Positions 8,940 to 20,366 of a stretch of DNA of 64,000 nucleotides are shown here, piece by piece. Position 1 is the stretch's first letter; each line of letters starts with the position of its first letter. Below the pieces are notes generated by a model. It was not told the origin of the DNA and ran no database searches. It worked only from the letters and a program-made list of their open reading frames with translations. The DNA comes from Nocardia stercoris. Its GTDB lineage: Bacteria > Actinomycetota > Actinomycetes > Mycobacteriales > Mycobacteriaceae. The stretch is taken from positions 248,001-312,000 of the forward strand of contig NZ_RFFH01000002.1 in NCBI RefSeq assembly GCF_003696265.1, in the 5' to 3' direction. The position numbers were made by a program, and so were the translations under genes.

Positions 8940-9308
8940 GATGTGTGGAAACTCGGCTCGAGGACGGATCGACCGGACTCCAGCCGCACACCGGACTCGA
9001 ACGAGGCATCGAGGGGAAGGGGGTCCACCGGATCACTCGGAACTCACGCGAGGAGCCCGCACCGGTCCGAGCACTCGACTCCTCGGTGCTCCTCGCACCG
9101 GACTCCGGAGTGGCACCACATCGGACAGCGGTGGCACCCACAGGACACGGCCCCACACCCGTTCCTCGAGCCTGCTACGGTTTCTTGTCGGTCGCCTGTG
9201 CCAGACTCGTCGGCAACGGATGTGGGGACCGATCAGCACTTCCACGCACACCAGCGCGCTGCGTGTAGAGATCACCACTGGTCGACACTGGAAAGGACAG
9301 ACCCGGCG

Positions 9309-10478
9309 ATGGAGCTTGCAGGCATGAAGTTTCGGGTCGCACGCGAGGATTTCGCCGAGTCCGTCGCATGGGTGGCCCGCAGCCTCCCGTCGCGCCCGCC
9401 GGTGCCCGTTCTCGGTGGCGTGCTGCTGGTAGCCGAGGAGGACGGCCTGACCGTCTCCGGCTTCGACTACGAGGTCTCCGCGCAGATGCGGGTGGCGGCC
9501 GAGGTCGCCGGCTCCGGTCAGGTGCTCGTCTCGGGCCGCCTGCTCGCGGATATCACCAAGGCGCTGTCCAACAAGCCGGTGGATGTGTCGGTGGACGGCA
9601 CCCGCGTGCTCATCGCCTGCGGTAGCGCCAAGTTCTCGCTGCCGACCATGCCGGTGGAGGACTATCCCCAGTTGCCCGAGTTGCCGCCGCAGACCGGTGA
9701 GCTCGGCGTCGACGTGTTCTCCACCGCCATCGCCCAGGTCGCCGTCGCCGCCGGCCGCGACGACACGCTCCCCATGCTGACGGGCATCCGGGTGGAGATC
9801 GAGGGCGAGCGCATCGTCCTGGCCGCCACGGACCGTTTCCGGCTGGCTGTGCGCCATCTGGAGTGGAAACCGGGCCGTCCCGATGTGGAGACCGCCGCTC
9901 TGGTTCCCGCGCGCACGCTGTCGGAGTCCGCGAAGACGCTCGGTACCTCCGATGCGCCGGTGCAGCTCGCGTTCGGCGCCGGCACCGACGGCCTGCTGGG
10001 CATCGTCAACGGCGGCCGCCGCACCACCACCCGGCTGCTGGACGCCGAATTCCCCAAGTTCCGTCAGTTGCTCCCCAAGGAGCACACCTCGCTGGCCACG
10101 CTGCAGGTGAGCGCCCTCATCGAGGCGATCAAGCGTGTGGCGCTGGTGGCCGAGCGCGGTGCCCAGGTGCGCCTGGAGTTCTCCGAGCAGGGCCTGCTGC
10201 TCTCGGCCGGTGGCGACGACGCCGGCCGCGCCGAGGAGTGGATGGAGGCCGACTTCCGCGGCGAGCCGCTGACCATCGCCTTCAACCCCGGTTACCTGAA
10301 CGAGGGTCTGTCCGCGCTGCATTCGGACCGGGTGACCTTCGGTTTCACCACGCCGAGCCGTCCCGCGGTCATGTGTCCGACGGCCGAGGGCGAGCCGGAG
10401 ACCACCGAGTCCGGTGCGTTCGCGGCGCTCAGCGGTGACTACACCTATCTGCTGATGCCGGTCCGGTTGCCCGGCTGA
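9309..10478 (+). CDS. dnaN: DNA polymerase III beta subunit (sliding clamp)
   Basis: Forms the dimeric ring that tethers the replicase to DNA. The 389-residue product has three clamp folds and family blocks such as [56 protein letters not shown] and the C-terminal [10 protein letters not shown]. The start [10 protein letters not shown] is at 9309 with AAAGGA upstream; ATG at 9324 is a possible alternative. The open frame extends far upstream into oriC, but that part is non-coding. A perfect DnaA box and a nearby half box lie between this gene and recF. Confidence 0.97.
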   Translation: MELAGMKFRVAREDFAESVAWVARSLPSRPPVPVLGGVLLVAEEDGLTVSGFDYEVSAQMRVAAEVAGSGQVLVSGRLLADITKALSNKPVDVSVDGTRVLIACGSAKFSLPTMPVEDYPQLPELPPQTGELGVDVFSTAIAQVAVAAGRDDTLPMLTGIRVEIEGERIVLAATDRFRLAVRHLEWKPGRPDVETAALVPARTLSESAKTLGTSDAPVQLAFGAGTDGLLGIVNGGRRTTTRLLDAEFPKFRQLLPKEHTSLATLQVSALIEAIKRVALVAERGAQVRLEFSEQGLLLSAGGDDAGRAEEWMEADFRGEPLTIAFNPGYLNEGLSALHSDRVTFGFTTPSRPAVMCPTAEGEPETTESGAFAALSGDYTYLLMPVRLPG

Positions 10479-10598
10479 TCCCCTGTGGACACTGTTGATG
10501 AATCTGTGAACAACCGTGTGCGCGTGGGGATTTCGTACCCCTCGTTCGAGTTGTCCACAGCCGCAGTGCTGTTCGTTTCCCCGTCGGCGGTGGGATAG
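10479..10598. promoter_or_regulatory. dnaN-recF spacer with DnaA boxes
   Basis: A 120-bp spacer with a perfect TTGTCCACA box at 10551-10559 and an inverted TGTGGACA near 10485. DnaA bound here could extend origin control into this gap or modulate recF transcription. Confidence 0.65.
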
Positions 10599-11873
10599 GT
10601 GCACATTCGTGCCCTCTCCCTGCGCGACTTCCGGTCCTGGTCGGCGGTCGAGCTCGAATTGCAGCCCGGGCGAACGGTTCTGCTGGGTTCCAACGGCAAC
10701 GGCAAAACGAATCTGATCGAGGCGGTCGGGTATCTGTCCACCCTCGGTTCGCACCGGGTGTCCTCGGACGCGCCGCTGATCCGGATCGGTGCCCGGCAGG
10801 CGCGCATCGGTGCGACGGTGGTGAACGCCGGCCGTGAACTGCGGATCGACGTGGAACTGAACCAGGGCAGCGCGAATCGCGCGCAGATCAACCGATCTCC
10901 GGTACGGCGGCCGCGGGAGATCCTCGGCATCCTGCACACCGTGCTGTTCGCGCCGGAGGATCTGGCCCTGGTCCGCGGCGATCCGTCCGAGCGCCGGCGC
11001 TTCCTCGACGAGTTGTGCACAGCTCAGCTCCCCCGCTTGGCGGGCGTGCGCTCGGACTACGACAAGGTGCTGCGCCAGCGGTCGGCCTTGTTGAAAACCG
11101 CGGGGCGCCTGGCCCGTTCGCGGTCGGGCGGCAACGAGCTGAGCACGCTGGACGTGTGGGACGGCCACCTCGCCGCGCACGGCGCCCAGCTGCTGGCCCA
11201 TCGGCTGCGCCTGGTGCACGAGCTCTATCCCCAAGTGACACAGGCATATCGAGCGATCGCCCCCGAGTCGCGGACCGCCGGCATCGGCTACCGCAGCGGC
11301 TATCTGCCACCGGAATTCCTGGCGCCCGAACGGATTCCGGCGCCAGACGACATCGAGGTCCTCGAAGCGATCCTGCTCCGGGAGCTCGCAGCGGCCCGCG
11401 GCAAGGAGCTCGAACGCGGCGTGTGCCTGGTGGGCCCGCATCGCGACGATCTGGACCTGCTGCTGGGTTCGGCACCGGCCAAGGGGTTCGCGAGCCACGG
11501 TGAATCCTGGTCGTTCGCGCTCGCCTTGCGGCTGGCCGGTTTCGAACTGTTGCGCAACGCGGGCACCGATCCGGTCCTGGTGCTCGACGACGTGTTCGCC
11601 GAACTCGACCGGCGCCGCCGCACGGCACTGGCCGCGGTCGCGGCCGGCGCCGAACAGGTGCTGATCACCGCGGCGGTGCCCGAGGACGTGCCGGCCGAAC
11701 TCGAGGCGGTGCCGTTGCGGGTGGAGACCACCGGTGCGGCGGATGCGCGGATCTCACAGCTCGTTCATCCACAGGAGGATGCGGATGGACCGGTGGACAA
11801 CGAATCCGCACCGGACCGGATAACCCCTGGTCCTGTGCAGAACAGCCACTCGGCTGTGGACAACTCTGGATAA
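10599..11873 (+). CDS. recF: DNA replication and repair protein RecF
   Basis: SMC-like ATPase that loads RecA at gapped DNA. It has 424 residues with an N-terminal [14 protein letters not shown], Walker [10 protein letters not shown] at 30-38, the signature-like region [25 protein letters not shown] and the Walker B region [18 protein letters not shown]. The start is GTG at 10599. The C-terminal 45 residues, after [10 protein letters not shown], are hydrophilic and their DNA carries DnaA-box-like sequences. The order dnaN-recF-dciA is conserved. Confidence 0.96.
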   Translation: MHIRALSLRDFRSWSAVELELQPGRTVLLGSNGNGKTNLIEAVGYLSTLGSHRVSSDAPLIRIGARQARIGATVVNAGRELRIDVELNQGSANRAQINRSPVRRPREILGILHTVLFAPEDLALVRGDPSERRRFLDELCTAQLPRLAGVRSDYDKVLRQRSALLKTAGRLARSRSGGNELSTLDVWDGHLAAHGAQLLAHRLRLVHELYPQVTQAYRAIAPESRTAGIGYRSGYLPPEFLAPERIPAPDDIEVLEAILLRELAAARGKELERGVCLVGPHRDDLDLLLGSAPAKGFASHGESWSFALALRLAGFELLRNAGTDPVLVLDDVFAELDRRRRTALAAVAAGAEQVLITAAVPEDVPAELEAVPLRVETTGAADARISQLVHPQEDADGPVDNESAPDRITPGPVQNSHSAVDNSG

Positions 11874-11940
11874 CTTCGGCACATCCCCCGCTCGAGCCGG
11901 GGGCCGGGCTCGAGGATGAATCCACGCCGAGTTGTCCACA
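11855..11940. promoter_or_regulatory. DnaA boxes and hairpin after recF
   Basis: A perfect inverted box TGTGGACAA (11855-11863) overlaps the recF 3' end, followed by TCTGGATAA. A second perfect TTGTCCACA is at 11932-11940. Between them is a small hairpin CCCCCG/CGGGGG with CTCGAGC in the loop (11885-11903), and another CTCGAG follows. The CTCGAG elements match those in oriC. Confidence 0.65.
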
Positions 11941-12096
11941 GCTGTTATCGAATCGGGGGATGGGAACCGCCCGAACTCGCGGCCGACCGCCCTCCGCGTT
12001 GTGGAATTCGGCTCGCGGGCCGACCGGATAGCCTGTCAGGCACGACATTCGCGCCACCCGGGCGCGAATCGGCTACGGCGGAAGGGACGCCACACG

Positions 12097-12663
12097 ATGA
12101 CCGACGACGACGGTCCCGCGCAGGGCACCCCTGCCGCCGGGGAGCCGGAACTACGCGGCGTCGACCTGGCTCGCCGCGCGCTCGAGGAGGCCCGGGCCGC
12201 GGCCCGAGCCAGCGGAAAGGCGGTCGGCCAGGGCCGGGCCTCGCCGCGCAAGGGCGGGGTCCGAGCACTGCGCGGCCGCCGCGGCTGGTCCGGCGCCGGC
12301 CCCGACCAACGCGATCCGCAGACCCTCGGCAGCCTGACCGGTGCCCTGGCCAAGAGCCGCGGCTGGTCGGGCCGGGTCGCGGAGGGCACGGTCTTCGGCC
12401 GCTGGCCGAACGTGGTGGGGGAGGACATCGCCGCCCACGCCACCCCGGTGTCGCTGACCGACGGCGTGCTCAGCGTGCAGGCCGAGTCCACCGCTTGGGC
12501 CACCCAGCTGCGGCTTTTGCAAGGGCAACTGCTCGCCAAGATCAATGCCGCGGTCGGCCAGGGCGTGGTCACCTCGCTGCGGATCAGCGGCCCGGCAGCG
12601 CCGAGCTGGCGCAAGGGTGAGCGTCATATCAAGGGCCGCGGCCCGCGCGACACCTACGGGTAG
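12097..12663 (+). CDS. dciA: DciA family protein (DUF721)
   Basis: A 188-residue homologue of mycobacterial Rv0004. It has a variable, basic, Ala/Arg/Gly-rich N-terminal half and a DUF721 domain from about 85 to 170 ([28 protein letters not shown], then [17 protein letters not shown]). DciA loads or activates the replicative helicase DnaB in most bacteria. The start at 12097 is preceded by GGAAGGGA. The position between recF and gyrB is the conserved one. Confidence 0.92.
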   Translation: MTDDDGPAQGTPAAGEPELRGVDLARRALEEARAAARASGKAVGQGRASPRKGGVRALRGRRGWSGAGPDQRDPQTLGSLTGALAKSRGWSGRVAEGTVFGRWPNVVGEDIAAHATPVSLTDGVLSVQAESTAWATQLRLLQGQLLAKINAAVGQGVVTSLRISGPAAPSWRKGERHIKGRGPRDTYG

Positions 12664-15063
<2,400 letters not shown>

Positions 15064-15070
15064 GTGGTAC

Positions 15071-15129
15071 CGGGGCGCAGTGGAATTCCCGCGTTCCGGT
15101 CCCTCGGGGGTTCGAATCCTCTTGTCCCG
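15071..15129 (+). other. tRNA-like relic between gyrB and gyrA
   Basis: The segment ends with a normal-looking T arm, GGGGG-TTCGAAT-CCTCT (15106-15122), followed by TGTCCCG, which can pair (two G-U) with CGGGGCG at 15071-15077 as an acceptor stem. Only about 28 nt lie between the acceptor strand and the T arm, too few for a D arm plus an anticodon arm. I read it as a decayed tRNA or a tRNA-mimicking element in the gyrBA transcript, not a functional tRNA. Confidence 0.4.
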
Positions 15130-15171
15130 CTGTAGCAACGCTCCCAGCAGACTTTCTACGGAGACCAATTC

Positions 15172-17679
15172 ATGACTGAGACTTCACTTCCGCCGTCGGG
15201 CGGGGACCGGATCGAACCGGTCGACATCCAGCAGGAGATGCAGAACTCCTACATCGACTACGCGATGAGCGTGATCGTCGGGCGCGCGCTGCCCGAGGTG
15301 CGCGACGGCATGAAGCCGGTGCACCGCCGCATCCTGTACGCGATGTACGACAACGGGTACCGGCCCGACCGCGGCTACGTGAAGTCCGCGCGCCCGGTCG
15401 CCGACACCATGGGTAACTACCACCCGCACGGTGACACGGCCATCTACGACACCCTGGTCCGCATGGCGCAGCCCTGGTCGCTGCGCTACCCGCTGGTCGA
15501 CGGCCAGGGCAACTTCGGTTCCCGCGGCAACGACGGCGCGGCCGCCATGCGGTACACCGAATGCCGGCTCACTCCGCTGGCCATGGAGATGCTGCGCGGA
15601 ATCGACCAGGAGACGGTCGATTTCATCCCCAACTACGACGGCAAGACCGACGAGCCGGTCGTGCTGCCGGCCCGCGTGCCCGCGCTGCTGATGAACGGCA
15701 GCAACGGCATCGCGGTCGGTATGGCCACGAACATCCCGCCGCACAACCTGACCGAGCTGGCCGAGGCGGTCTACTGGGCGCTGGACAACCACGACGCCGA
15801 CGAGGAGTCCACCCTCGCCGCGTGCATGGAACGGGTGAAGGGCCCGGACTTCCCGACCGCGGGCCTGATCGTGGGTTCGCAGGGCATCCACGACGCCTAC
15901 ACCACCGGCCGTGGTTCGATCCGCATGCGCGGTGTGGTCTCCATCGAGGAGGACAGCCGCGGCCGCACCACTATCGTCATCACCGAACTGCCGTACCAGG
16001 TCAACACCGACAACTTCGTCAACTCCATCGCGGAGCAGGTGAAGGAAGGCAAGATCGCCGGCATCTCCGACATCTACGACGAGTCCTCCGACCGGGTGGG
16101 TCTGCGGATCGTGGTGGCGGTCAAGCGTGATGCGGTCGCCAAGGTCGTGCTGAACAACCTGTACAAGCACACCCAGCTGCAGACCAGCTTCGGCGCCAAC
16201 ATGCTGTCGATCGTCGACGGTGTGCCGCGCACGCTGCGGCTCGATCAGATGATCCGGCTCTACGTCAACCACCAGTTGGACGTCATCGTCCGGCGCACCC
16301 GGTACCTGCTGCGCAAGGCCGAGGAGCGGGCCCACATCCTGCGCGGCCTGGTGAAGGCGCTCGACGCGCTCGACGAGGTCATCGCACTGATCCGGCGTTC
16401 GGCCAACACCGACACCGCGCGCACCGGTCTGATGCAGTTGCTCGAGATCGACGAGATCCAGGCCACCGCGATCCTGGACATGCAGCTGCGCCGCCTGTCC
16501 GCCCTGGAGCGGCAGAAGATCATCGACGAGTTGGCCGAACTCGAGGCCGAGATCGCCGACCTGAAGGACATTCTGGAGAAGCCGGAGCGGCAGCGCGCGA
16601 TCGTGCGCGACGAGCTCAAGGAGATCGTCGACAAGCACGGCGACGAGCGGCGCACCAAGATCATCGCGGCCGACGGGGACGTCGCCGACGAGGACCTGAT
16701 CGCCCGCGAGGACGTAGTCGTCACCATCACCGAGACCGGCTATGCCAAGCGCACCAAGACCGACCTCTACCGCAGCCAGAAGCGCGGCGGCAAGGGCGTG
16801 CAGGGCGCCGGCCTCAAGCAGGACGACATCGTCAAGCACTTCTTCATCAGCTCCACCCACGACTGGCTGCTGTTCTTCACCAACAAGGGCCGGGTCTACC
16901 GGGCCAAGGCGTACGAGCTGCCCGAGGCCAACCGCACCGCGCGCGGCCAGCACGTGGCCAACCTGCTGGCCTTCCAGCCGGACGAGAAGATCGCCCAGAT
17001 CATCCAGATCAAGTCCTACGAGGACGCGCCCTATCTGGTGCTGGCGACCCGTAACGGTTTGGTGAAGAAGTCCAAGCTGACCGACTTCGACTCCAACCGC
17101 ACCGGCGGCATCGTCGCGGTGAACCTGCGCGATGCCGACGAATTGGTCGGGGCCGCACTGTGTTCCGCCGAGGACGACCTGCTGCTGGTGTCGGCGCACG
17201 GCCAGTCGATCCGGTTCCCGGCCAACGACGAGGTGCTGCGCCCGATGGGCCGTGCCACCTCCGGCGTGCAGGGTATGCGGTTCAACGCCGACGACGAACT
17301 GCTCTCGCTCAATGTGGTTCGCGACGGATATCTGCTGGTCGCGACGGCCGGCGGGTACGCCAAGCGGACCGCGATCGAGGAGTACACCCCGCAGGGTCGC
17401 GGCGGTAAAGGTGTGCTGACGATCCAGTACGACGAGCGACGTGGCAGTCTGGTAGGAGCGCTCATCGTCGACGACGACGACGAGCTCTATGCCATCACCT
17501 CCGGCGGCGGTGTGATCCGTACCGCAGCGGTTCAGGTGCGCAAGGCCGGCCGGCAGACCAAGGGCGTGCGATTGATGAACCTGGGCGAGGGCGATACCTT
17601 GCTTGCGATCGCGCGCAACGCGGACGAGCCCGATCCGGTCTCCGGTGATGACAGCACCAGCGGTTCCGAGAACAGGTAG
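15172..17679 (+). CDS. gyrA: DNA gyrase subunit A
   Basis: The 835-residue DNA-cleaving subunit. The active-site tyrosine is Tyr128 in [11 protein letters not shown]. The quinolone region reads [17 protein letters not shown], with Thr89 at the E. coli Ser83 position and Asp93 at the Asp87 position. The GyrA box [10 protein letters not shown] (around 538-547) starts the C-terminal DNA-wrapping beta-pinwheel. The C-terminal tail is short and acidic. The start [11 protein letters not shown] has GGAG upstream. Confidence 0.97.
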   Translation: MTETSLPPSGGDRIEPVDIQQEMQNSYIDYAMSVIVGRALPEVRDGMKPVHRRILYAMYDNGYRPDRGYVKSARPVADTMGNYHPHGDTAIYDTLVRMAQPWSLRYPLVDGQGNFGSRGNDGAAAMRYTECRLTPLAMEMLRGIDQETVDFIPNYDGKTDEPVVLPARVPALLMNGSNGIAVGMATNIPPHNLTELAEAVYWALDNHDADEESTLAACMERVKGPDFPTAGLIVGSQGIHDAYTTGRGSIRMRGVVSIEEDSRGRTTIVITELPYQVNTDNFVNSIAEQVKEGKIAGISDIYDESSDRVGLRIVVAVKRDAVAKVVLNNLYKHTQLQTSFGANMLSIVDGVPRTLRLDQMIRLYVNHQLDVIVRRTRYLLRKAEERAHILRGLVKALDALDEVIALIRRSANTDTARTGLMQLLEIDEIQATAILDMQLRRLSALERQKIIDELAELEAEIADLKDILEKPERQRAIVRDELKEIVDKHGDERRTKIIAADGDVADEDLIAREDVVVTITETGYAKRTKTDLYRSQKRGGKGVQGAGLKQDDIVKHFFISSTHDWLLFFTNKGRVYRAKAYELPEANRTARGQHVANLLAFQPDEKIAQIIQIKSYEDAPYLVLATRNGLVKKSKLTDFDSNRTGGIVAVNLRDADELVGAALCSAEDDLLLVSAHGQSIRFPANDEVLRPMGRATSGVQGMRFNADDELLSLNVVRDGYLLVATAGGYAKRTAIEEYTPQGRGGKGVLTIQYDERRGSLVGALIVDDDDELYAITSGGGVIRTAAVQVRKAGRQTKGVRLMNLGEGDTLLAIARNADEPDPVSGDDSTSGSENR

Positions 17680-17724
17680 TTTCCTCCTCAGCAGCGGCGG
17701 CACGAAGGACCGAAGGATTTTCCA

Positions 17725-18627
17725 TTGACCACCAACCAGTCGAACGACGGGAACCACGCCAACGGCGTGACCGAGCGGATAGCGTCATCCGCACCCGACG
17801 ACGCGACCGTGAAATCCGAATCATCGGAGAACGCAACGGAATCGGACGGGAGTGCCAAAGCCCCGAACGATGACCGGTTCCAAGAGGGCTGGTCGCAGCT
17901 GCCGCAGCGCGAGCCGCAGTCCAATATCAGCCGGCCCGGCGTGAAGTCGGTGACCGGTGGCGCCGGCGCGGCGAAGGTCGGGCTGTCCGGATCATCCGGA
18001 AATGCCCGCACCACAGCGGATCTCGCGGCCAAGGCGGCCCGCAAGGAAGCCGCGATGGTCAAGTCGGTCGGCATCGACGGCCCGACGCGCAGCATCGCGC
18101 GCCCGGAGCTGATCAAGGACATGCCGGACCTGTCGGAGCTGCGGCACCCGCTGCCGACGGCAGCCCCGGCACCGGCGAGCGATCTGCCGATGGCTCACAT
18201 CCCGGGGAAGTCGTCCCAGCCGGTGTCGCCGTCCGTGCCGGCTGCGGCCGTGGCCGCGTCCAGCGGTGAGCCGCTGCGCGCGACCGTCCAGCTGCGCCAC
18301 ATCGACCCGTGGTCGACGTTGAAGGTGTCGCTGGTCATCAGCATCGCCATGTTCTTCGTGTGGATGCTGGCGGTCGGCCTGCTGTACATCGTGCTGTCCG
18401 GCATGGGCGTGTGGGACCGGTTGAACACCAGCTTCACCGACATCGTGTCCGACAGCTCCTCGTCGGGCGCGATCATCGACGCGGGCTCGGTCTTCGGCTA
18501 CGCCGCGGTGATCGGCATCATCAACGTGGTTTTGCTCACCGCACTGTCGACAGTCGGTGTATTCATCTACAACCAGTGCACCGACTTGGTCGGCGGCATC
18601 CAGGTCACCCTGGCCGACCCGGACTAG
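17725..18627 (+). CDS. DUF3566 membrane protein (Rv0007-like)
   Basis: A 300-residue protein conserved downstream of gyrA in Mycobacteriales. The first 190 residues are hydrophilic and disordered, rich in Ser, Pro and Ala. The C-terminal DUF3566 domain begins at RATVQLRHIDPWSTLKVSL and has two membrane segments (about 200-222 and 258-282) around GVWDRLNTSFTDI, ending in ADPD. The start is TTG at 17725 with AAGGA upstream. Function is unknown; in mycobacteria this position has been linked to the cell-division/envelope membrane context. Confidence 0.88.
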   Translation: MTTNQSNDGNHANGVTERIASSAPDDATVKSESSENATESDGSAKAPNDDRFQEGWSQLPQREPQSNISRPGVKSVTGGAGAAKVGLSGSSGNARTTADLAAKAARKEAAMVKSVGIDGPTRSIARPELIKDMPDLSELRHPLPTAAPAPASDLPMAHIPGKSSQPVSPSVPAAAVAASSGEPLRATVQLRHIDPWSTLKVSLVISIAMFFVWMLAVGLLYIVLSGMGVWDRLNTSFTDIVSDSSSSGAIIDAGSVFGYAAVIGIINVVLLTALSTVGVFIYNQCTDLVGGIQVTLADPD

Positions 18628-18643
18628 TCGCCGCGGTCTGACG

Positions 18644-18680
18644 ACGGCCGGCTCCCGCCCCTCACGGCGAGGCCGGCCGT
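18644..18680 (+). terminator. Hairpin after the gyrBA-DUF3566 unit
   Basis: Perfect 9-bp stem ACGGCCGGC/GCCGGCCGT with a 19-nt loop, just after the DUF3566 stop. No T tract follows, so it is only a possible terminator. Confidence 0.5.
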
Positions 18681-18719
18681 TGCCGCATCCCAGGGTCCGC
18701 AGCGCTCCTACCAGCCGTT

Positions 18720-18749
18720 TTGGCCGATCCGCACCCGGTCGGGTAATCT
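18720..18749 (+). promoter_or_regulatory. Probable tRNA(Ile) promoter
   Basis: TTGGCC (18720-18725), 18 bp spacer, TAATCT (18744-18749), about 37 bp before the tRNA. This fits a sigma-70-type promoter; assigned by eye. Confidence 0.45.
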
Positions 18750-18786
18750 TTGCACTCGGTTCGAGAACACGAACCGAACTGAATAC

Positions 18787-18860
18787 GGGCCTATAGCTCA
18801 GGCGGTTAGAGCGCTTCGCTGATAACGAAGAGGTCGGAGGTTCAAGTCCTCCTAGGCCCA
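18787..18860 (+). tRNA. ileT: tRNA-Ile (GAT)
   Basis: 74 nt cloverleaf: acceptor GGGCCTA pairs with TAGGCCC, discriminator A, anticodon GAT in CTGATAAC, T arm GGAGG-TTCAAGT-CCTCC. No CCA is encoded. It is the expected tRNA after gyrA. Its 3' half, from 18819, is the attachment core for an integrated element. Confidence 0.97.
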
Positions 18861-18864
18861 CCCA
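18819..18864 (+). repeat. attL: tRNA(Ile) 3' half
   Basis: 46 bp from CTGATAACGAAG to GGCCCACCCA, identical to 20033-20078. It lies within the functional tRNA, so integration restored the gene. Confidence 0.88.
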
Positions 18865-18870
18865 CTATGC

Positions 18871-18910
18871 AAAACCGGCCCTGACCTGCTTGAAGGTTGG
18901 GGCCGGTTTT
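18871..18910 (+). terminator. Terminator after tRNA(Ile)
   Basis: Stem AAAACCGGCC(C)/(G)GGCCGGTTTT around an 18-nt middle; the 3' arm supplies the T run. A related hairpin follows the attR copy at 20083-20121. Confidence 0.85.
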
Positions 18911-18969
18911 CTGTATCCGGTGTCCGATTCATGTGACCCATGCGCCGGAAATGCAGCAGAAATACAGCA

Positions 18970-19443
18970 TCAGCTTTCGGTGTCGTCGCCGAGCAGACCC
19001 CGGATGCTGTCGTGATCGTCGGTCCGGCGGACATAGAGCTGCATCGTCGTGGTGATGTGCTCGTGGCCCATCAGCTTGGCGACCCGGTGCGGCGGGATCC
19101 CGTCGTCAGCCAGCCAGGTGCCGTAGGAGTGGCGCAGATCGTGGAACCGCAGCCCGCCGTGTTCGGACCGGGCGACGTGGTTCACCGCCTGGCCGTGCTT
19201 GGCGAAGACCTCGGCGTGCACGTCGCCTTCATCGTCCATCCATACGGCCTCGAACTTGCCGTCGACTTCGGAGACCTCACCGAGCAGCCCGGCACGCACC
19301 AGCGACGGCCGCCACACACGGGACCGGAACAGAGTCCGGCTCAGCGGGTTACCTGCCTCGTTGGTGAAGATCGGGTCGCGCTGGCCGGCGGGATACTCCT
19401 TGAGATAGGCCGCCATTCGGGTCGGTGCCCATGAAAGCAGGGT
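18970..19443 (-). pseudogene. Tyrosine recombinase/integrase, C-terminal remnant
   Basis: About 157 codons of a phage-type integrase catalytic domain. The second active-site block HDLRHSYGTWL, the LMGHEH motif and the catalytic tyrosine in TTTMQLYVRR are present. Before this, DPIFTNEAGNPLSRTLFRSRVW marks the middle of the domain. The N-terminal arm- and core-binding domains and the first catalytic Arg block are missing: similarity stops near 19443, where the frame enters sequence antisense to the secreted-protein gene. The frame is open further, but those residues are not integrase-like. The stop lies 106 bp from attL, the usual int-att arrangement. Confidence 0.8.
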
Positions 19444-19480
19444 CTTGGCGGCGAGGCATGGCCGCAATAGGTTCCGTCGC

Positions 19481-19816
19481 ATGACGAATCGCATACTCGG
19501 CGGGACGGTATTCGCCGCCGCCATACTCACCGCCCTCACCGTCGGCGCTGGCGCGGCGAGCGCCGAACCGCTGCCCCTCACCCCAGTGAATTCGGACATC
19601 ACCGGTACCGTCGGCACCTCCCCGAGTGGCACGGTGGCAAACGGCCTGCTGTCGGGCTCGGCCGGTGTCGCCTCGCTGTTTTACGGCGGCAGCGGCGACC
19701 ACTTTTCGACGGACAACGTCGTGGACACGCTCAGTGTCGATACCGGTCTGGTCACATGCTCCGCCAATCCGATGGCGTTCACCGGTGGCTGCAGTCCGGC
19801 TGTGACCTTCTCCTGA
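19481..19816 (+). CDS. Small secreted protein, unknown function
   Basis: A 111-residue predicted exported protein. It has a basic start MTNRILGG, a hydrophobic core FAAAILTALTVGAG and a likely signal-peptidase site ASA-EP near residue 28. The mature part is small, Gly/Ser/Thr-rich, with two cysteines (VTCSANP and GGCSP) that could form a disulfide. I do not recognise a family. It lies next to the integrase break point inside the element, so it may be cargo or a host gene joined by a deletion. The start with the signal peptide is preferred over the in-frame ATG at 19445. Confidence 0.6.
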   Translation: MTNRILGGTVFAAAILTALTVGAGAASAEPLPLTPVNSDITGTVGTSPSGTVANGLLSGSAGVASLFYGGSGDHFSTDNVVDTLSVDTGLVTCSANPMAFTGGCSPAVTFS

Positions 19817-20032
19817 CCCCTGCAGAACCTGATACCTGGCTGCACGGTTTCGCCAGGTCGATGACCAGTCCCGGCTCCCGAAGACGTCCCCGAGCCGCCT
19901 CCGGAGCAGCAGGCGGGATACAGCAGAAATGCAGCGAACGGCCCGACAACCGTTGTTCCCGAGTGATACTGAACGACACAAACGCGCAGCTCAGAGCTAC
20001 TGCCAGGCACCCCGGAGTCTCCTGGTACTGCC

Positions 20033-20078
20033 CTGATAACGAAGAGGTCGGAGGTTCAAGTCCTCCTAGGCCCACCCA
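20033..20078 (+). repeat. attR: duplicated 3' half of tRNA(Ile)
   Basis: Exact 46-bp copy of 18819-18864. It lacks the acceptor 5' strand and D arm, so it is not a tRNA gene. Confidence 0.88.
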
Positions 20079-20082
20079 GAAG

Positions 20083-20121
20083 AAAACCGGCCCCACCTAC
20101 ACCAGGTTGGGGTCGGTTTTT
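20083..20121 (+). terminator. Terminator-like hairpin after attR
   Basis: AAAACCGGCCCCACCT pairs imperfectly with AGGTTGGGGTCGGTTTTT. It resembles the hairpin after tRNA(Ile) and is probably the original terminator of that tRNA before integration. Confidence 0.75.
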
Positions 20122-20133
20122 CGTTTTCGTGCC

Positions 20134-20149
20134 CGATTCACGTGAAACA
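20134..20149. promoter_or_regulatory. parS-like site
   Basis: CGATTCACGTGAAACA matches TGTTTCACGTGAAACA at 14 of 16 positions and lies in non-coding DNA, so coding constraint does not explain it. A degenerate version (CGATTCATGTGACCCA) is at the matching place near attL (18928-18943). Confidence 0.65.
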
Positions 20150-20366
20150 TGTGCCGCCCAGGCGCTGGCCGGGACTGGATTCACCGGCGATAGTCGAGGC
20201 GGCGTGCCTGCCCCGCGGCGACGTCGACCCCGGGCTCTCCCAACTGGGAAGCGATTTCGAGCTCAGGGGCGGATAGACGACCTGTCCGCTGGCACTCCAG
20301 CTTGACAGCTCAGGACCCGCCACCGATGCTCTGTGGAGAAGCAGTGGTCGATCAGGGGGACGTCCG

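Larger units (their letters stand above)
8336..9308. other. Probable origin of replication oriC (dnaA-dnaN gap)
   Basis: A 973-bp non-coding stretch between dnaA and dnaN, the standard oriC site in actinobacteria. It has few canonical DnaA boxes. Instead I see back-to-back half boxes GGACAAC-A-GTTGTCC (8394-8408), TTGTCCTCGAG at 8403, 8638 and 8693, near-boxes such as AGTCCACA (8580), ACTCCACAG and AATCCACAG (8873-8890) and TGTGGAAAC (8944). About a dozen CTCGAG hexamers lie across the region. An AT-rich patch is at 8891-8939. The dnaN promoter and leader occupy the right end. Confidence 0.85.
18819..20078. mobile_element. Remnant of a tRNA(Ile)-integrated element
   Basis: A 46-bp sequence covering the 3' half of tRNA(Ile) is repeated exactly 1,214 bp away. 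Between the copies are a 5'-truncated tyrosine recombinase reading toward the tRNA end and one small secreted-protein gene. Tyrosine integrases commonly use tRNA 3' ends as attB, so this is best read as a decayed integrative element. It has too little left to be mobile on its own. Confidence 0.8.

Noticed and set aside
8403..9308. Upstream extension of the dnaN frame through oriC
   Set aside because: The frame is open by chance. The encoded segment is low-similarity Ser/Arg sequence and contains the palindromes and DnaA-like boxes of a non-coding origin.
20033..20078. Second tRNA(Ile) gene
   Set aside because: Only the 3' half is present. There is no acceptor 5' strand or D arm, so it is an attachment-site copy.
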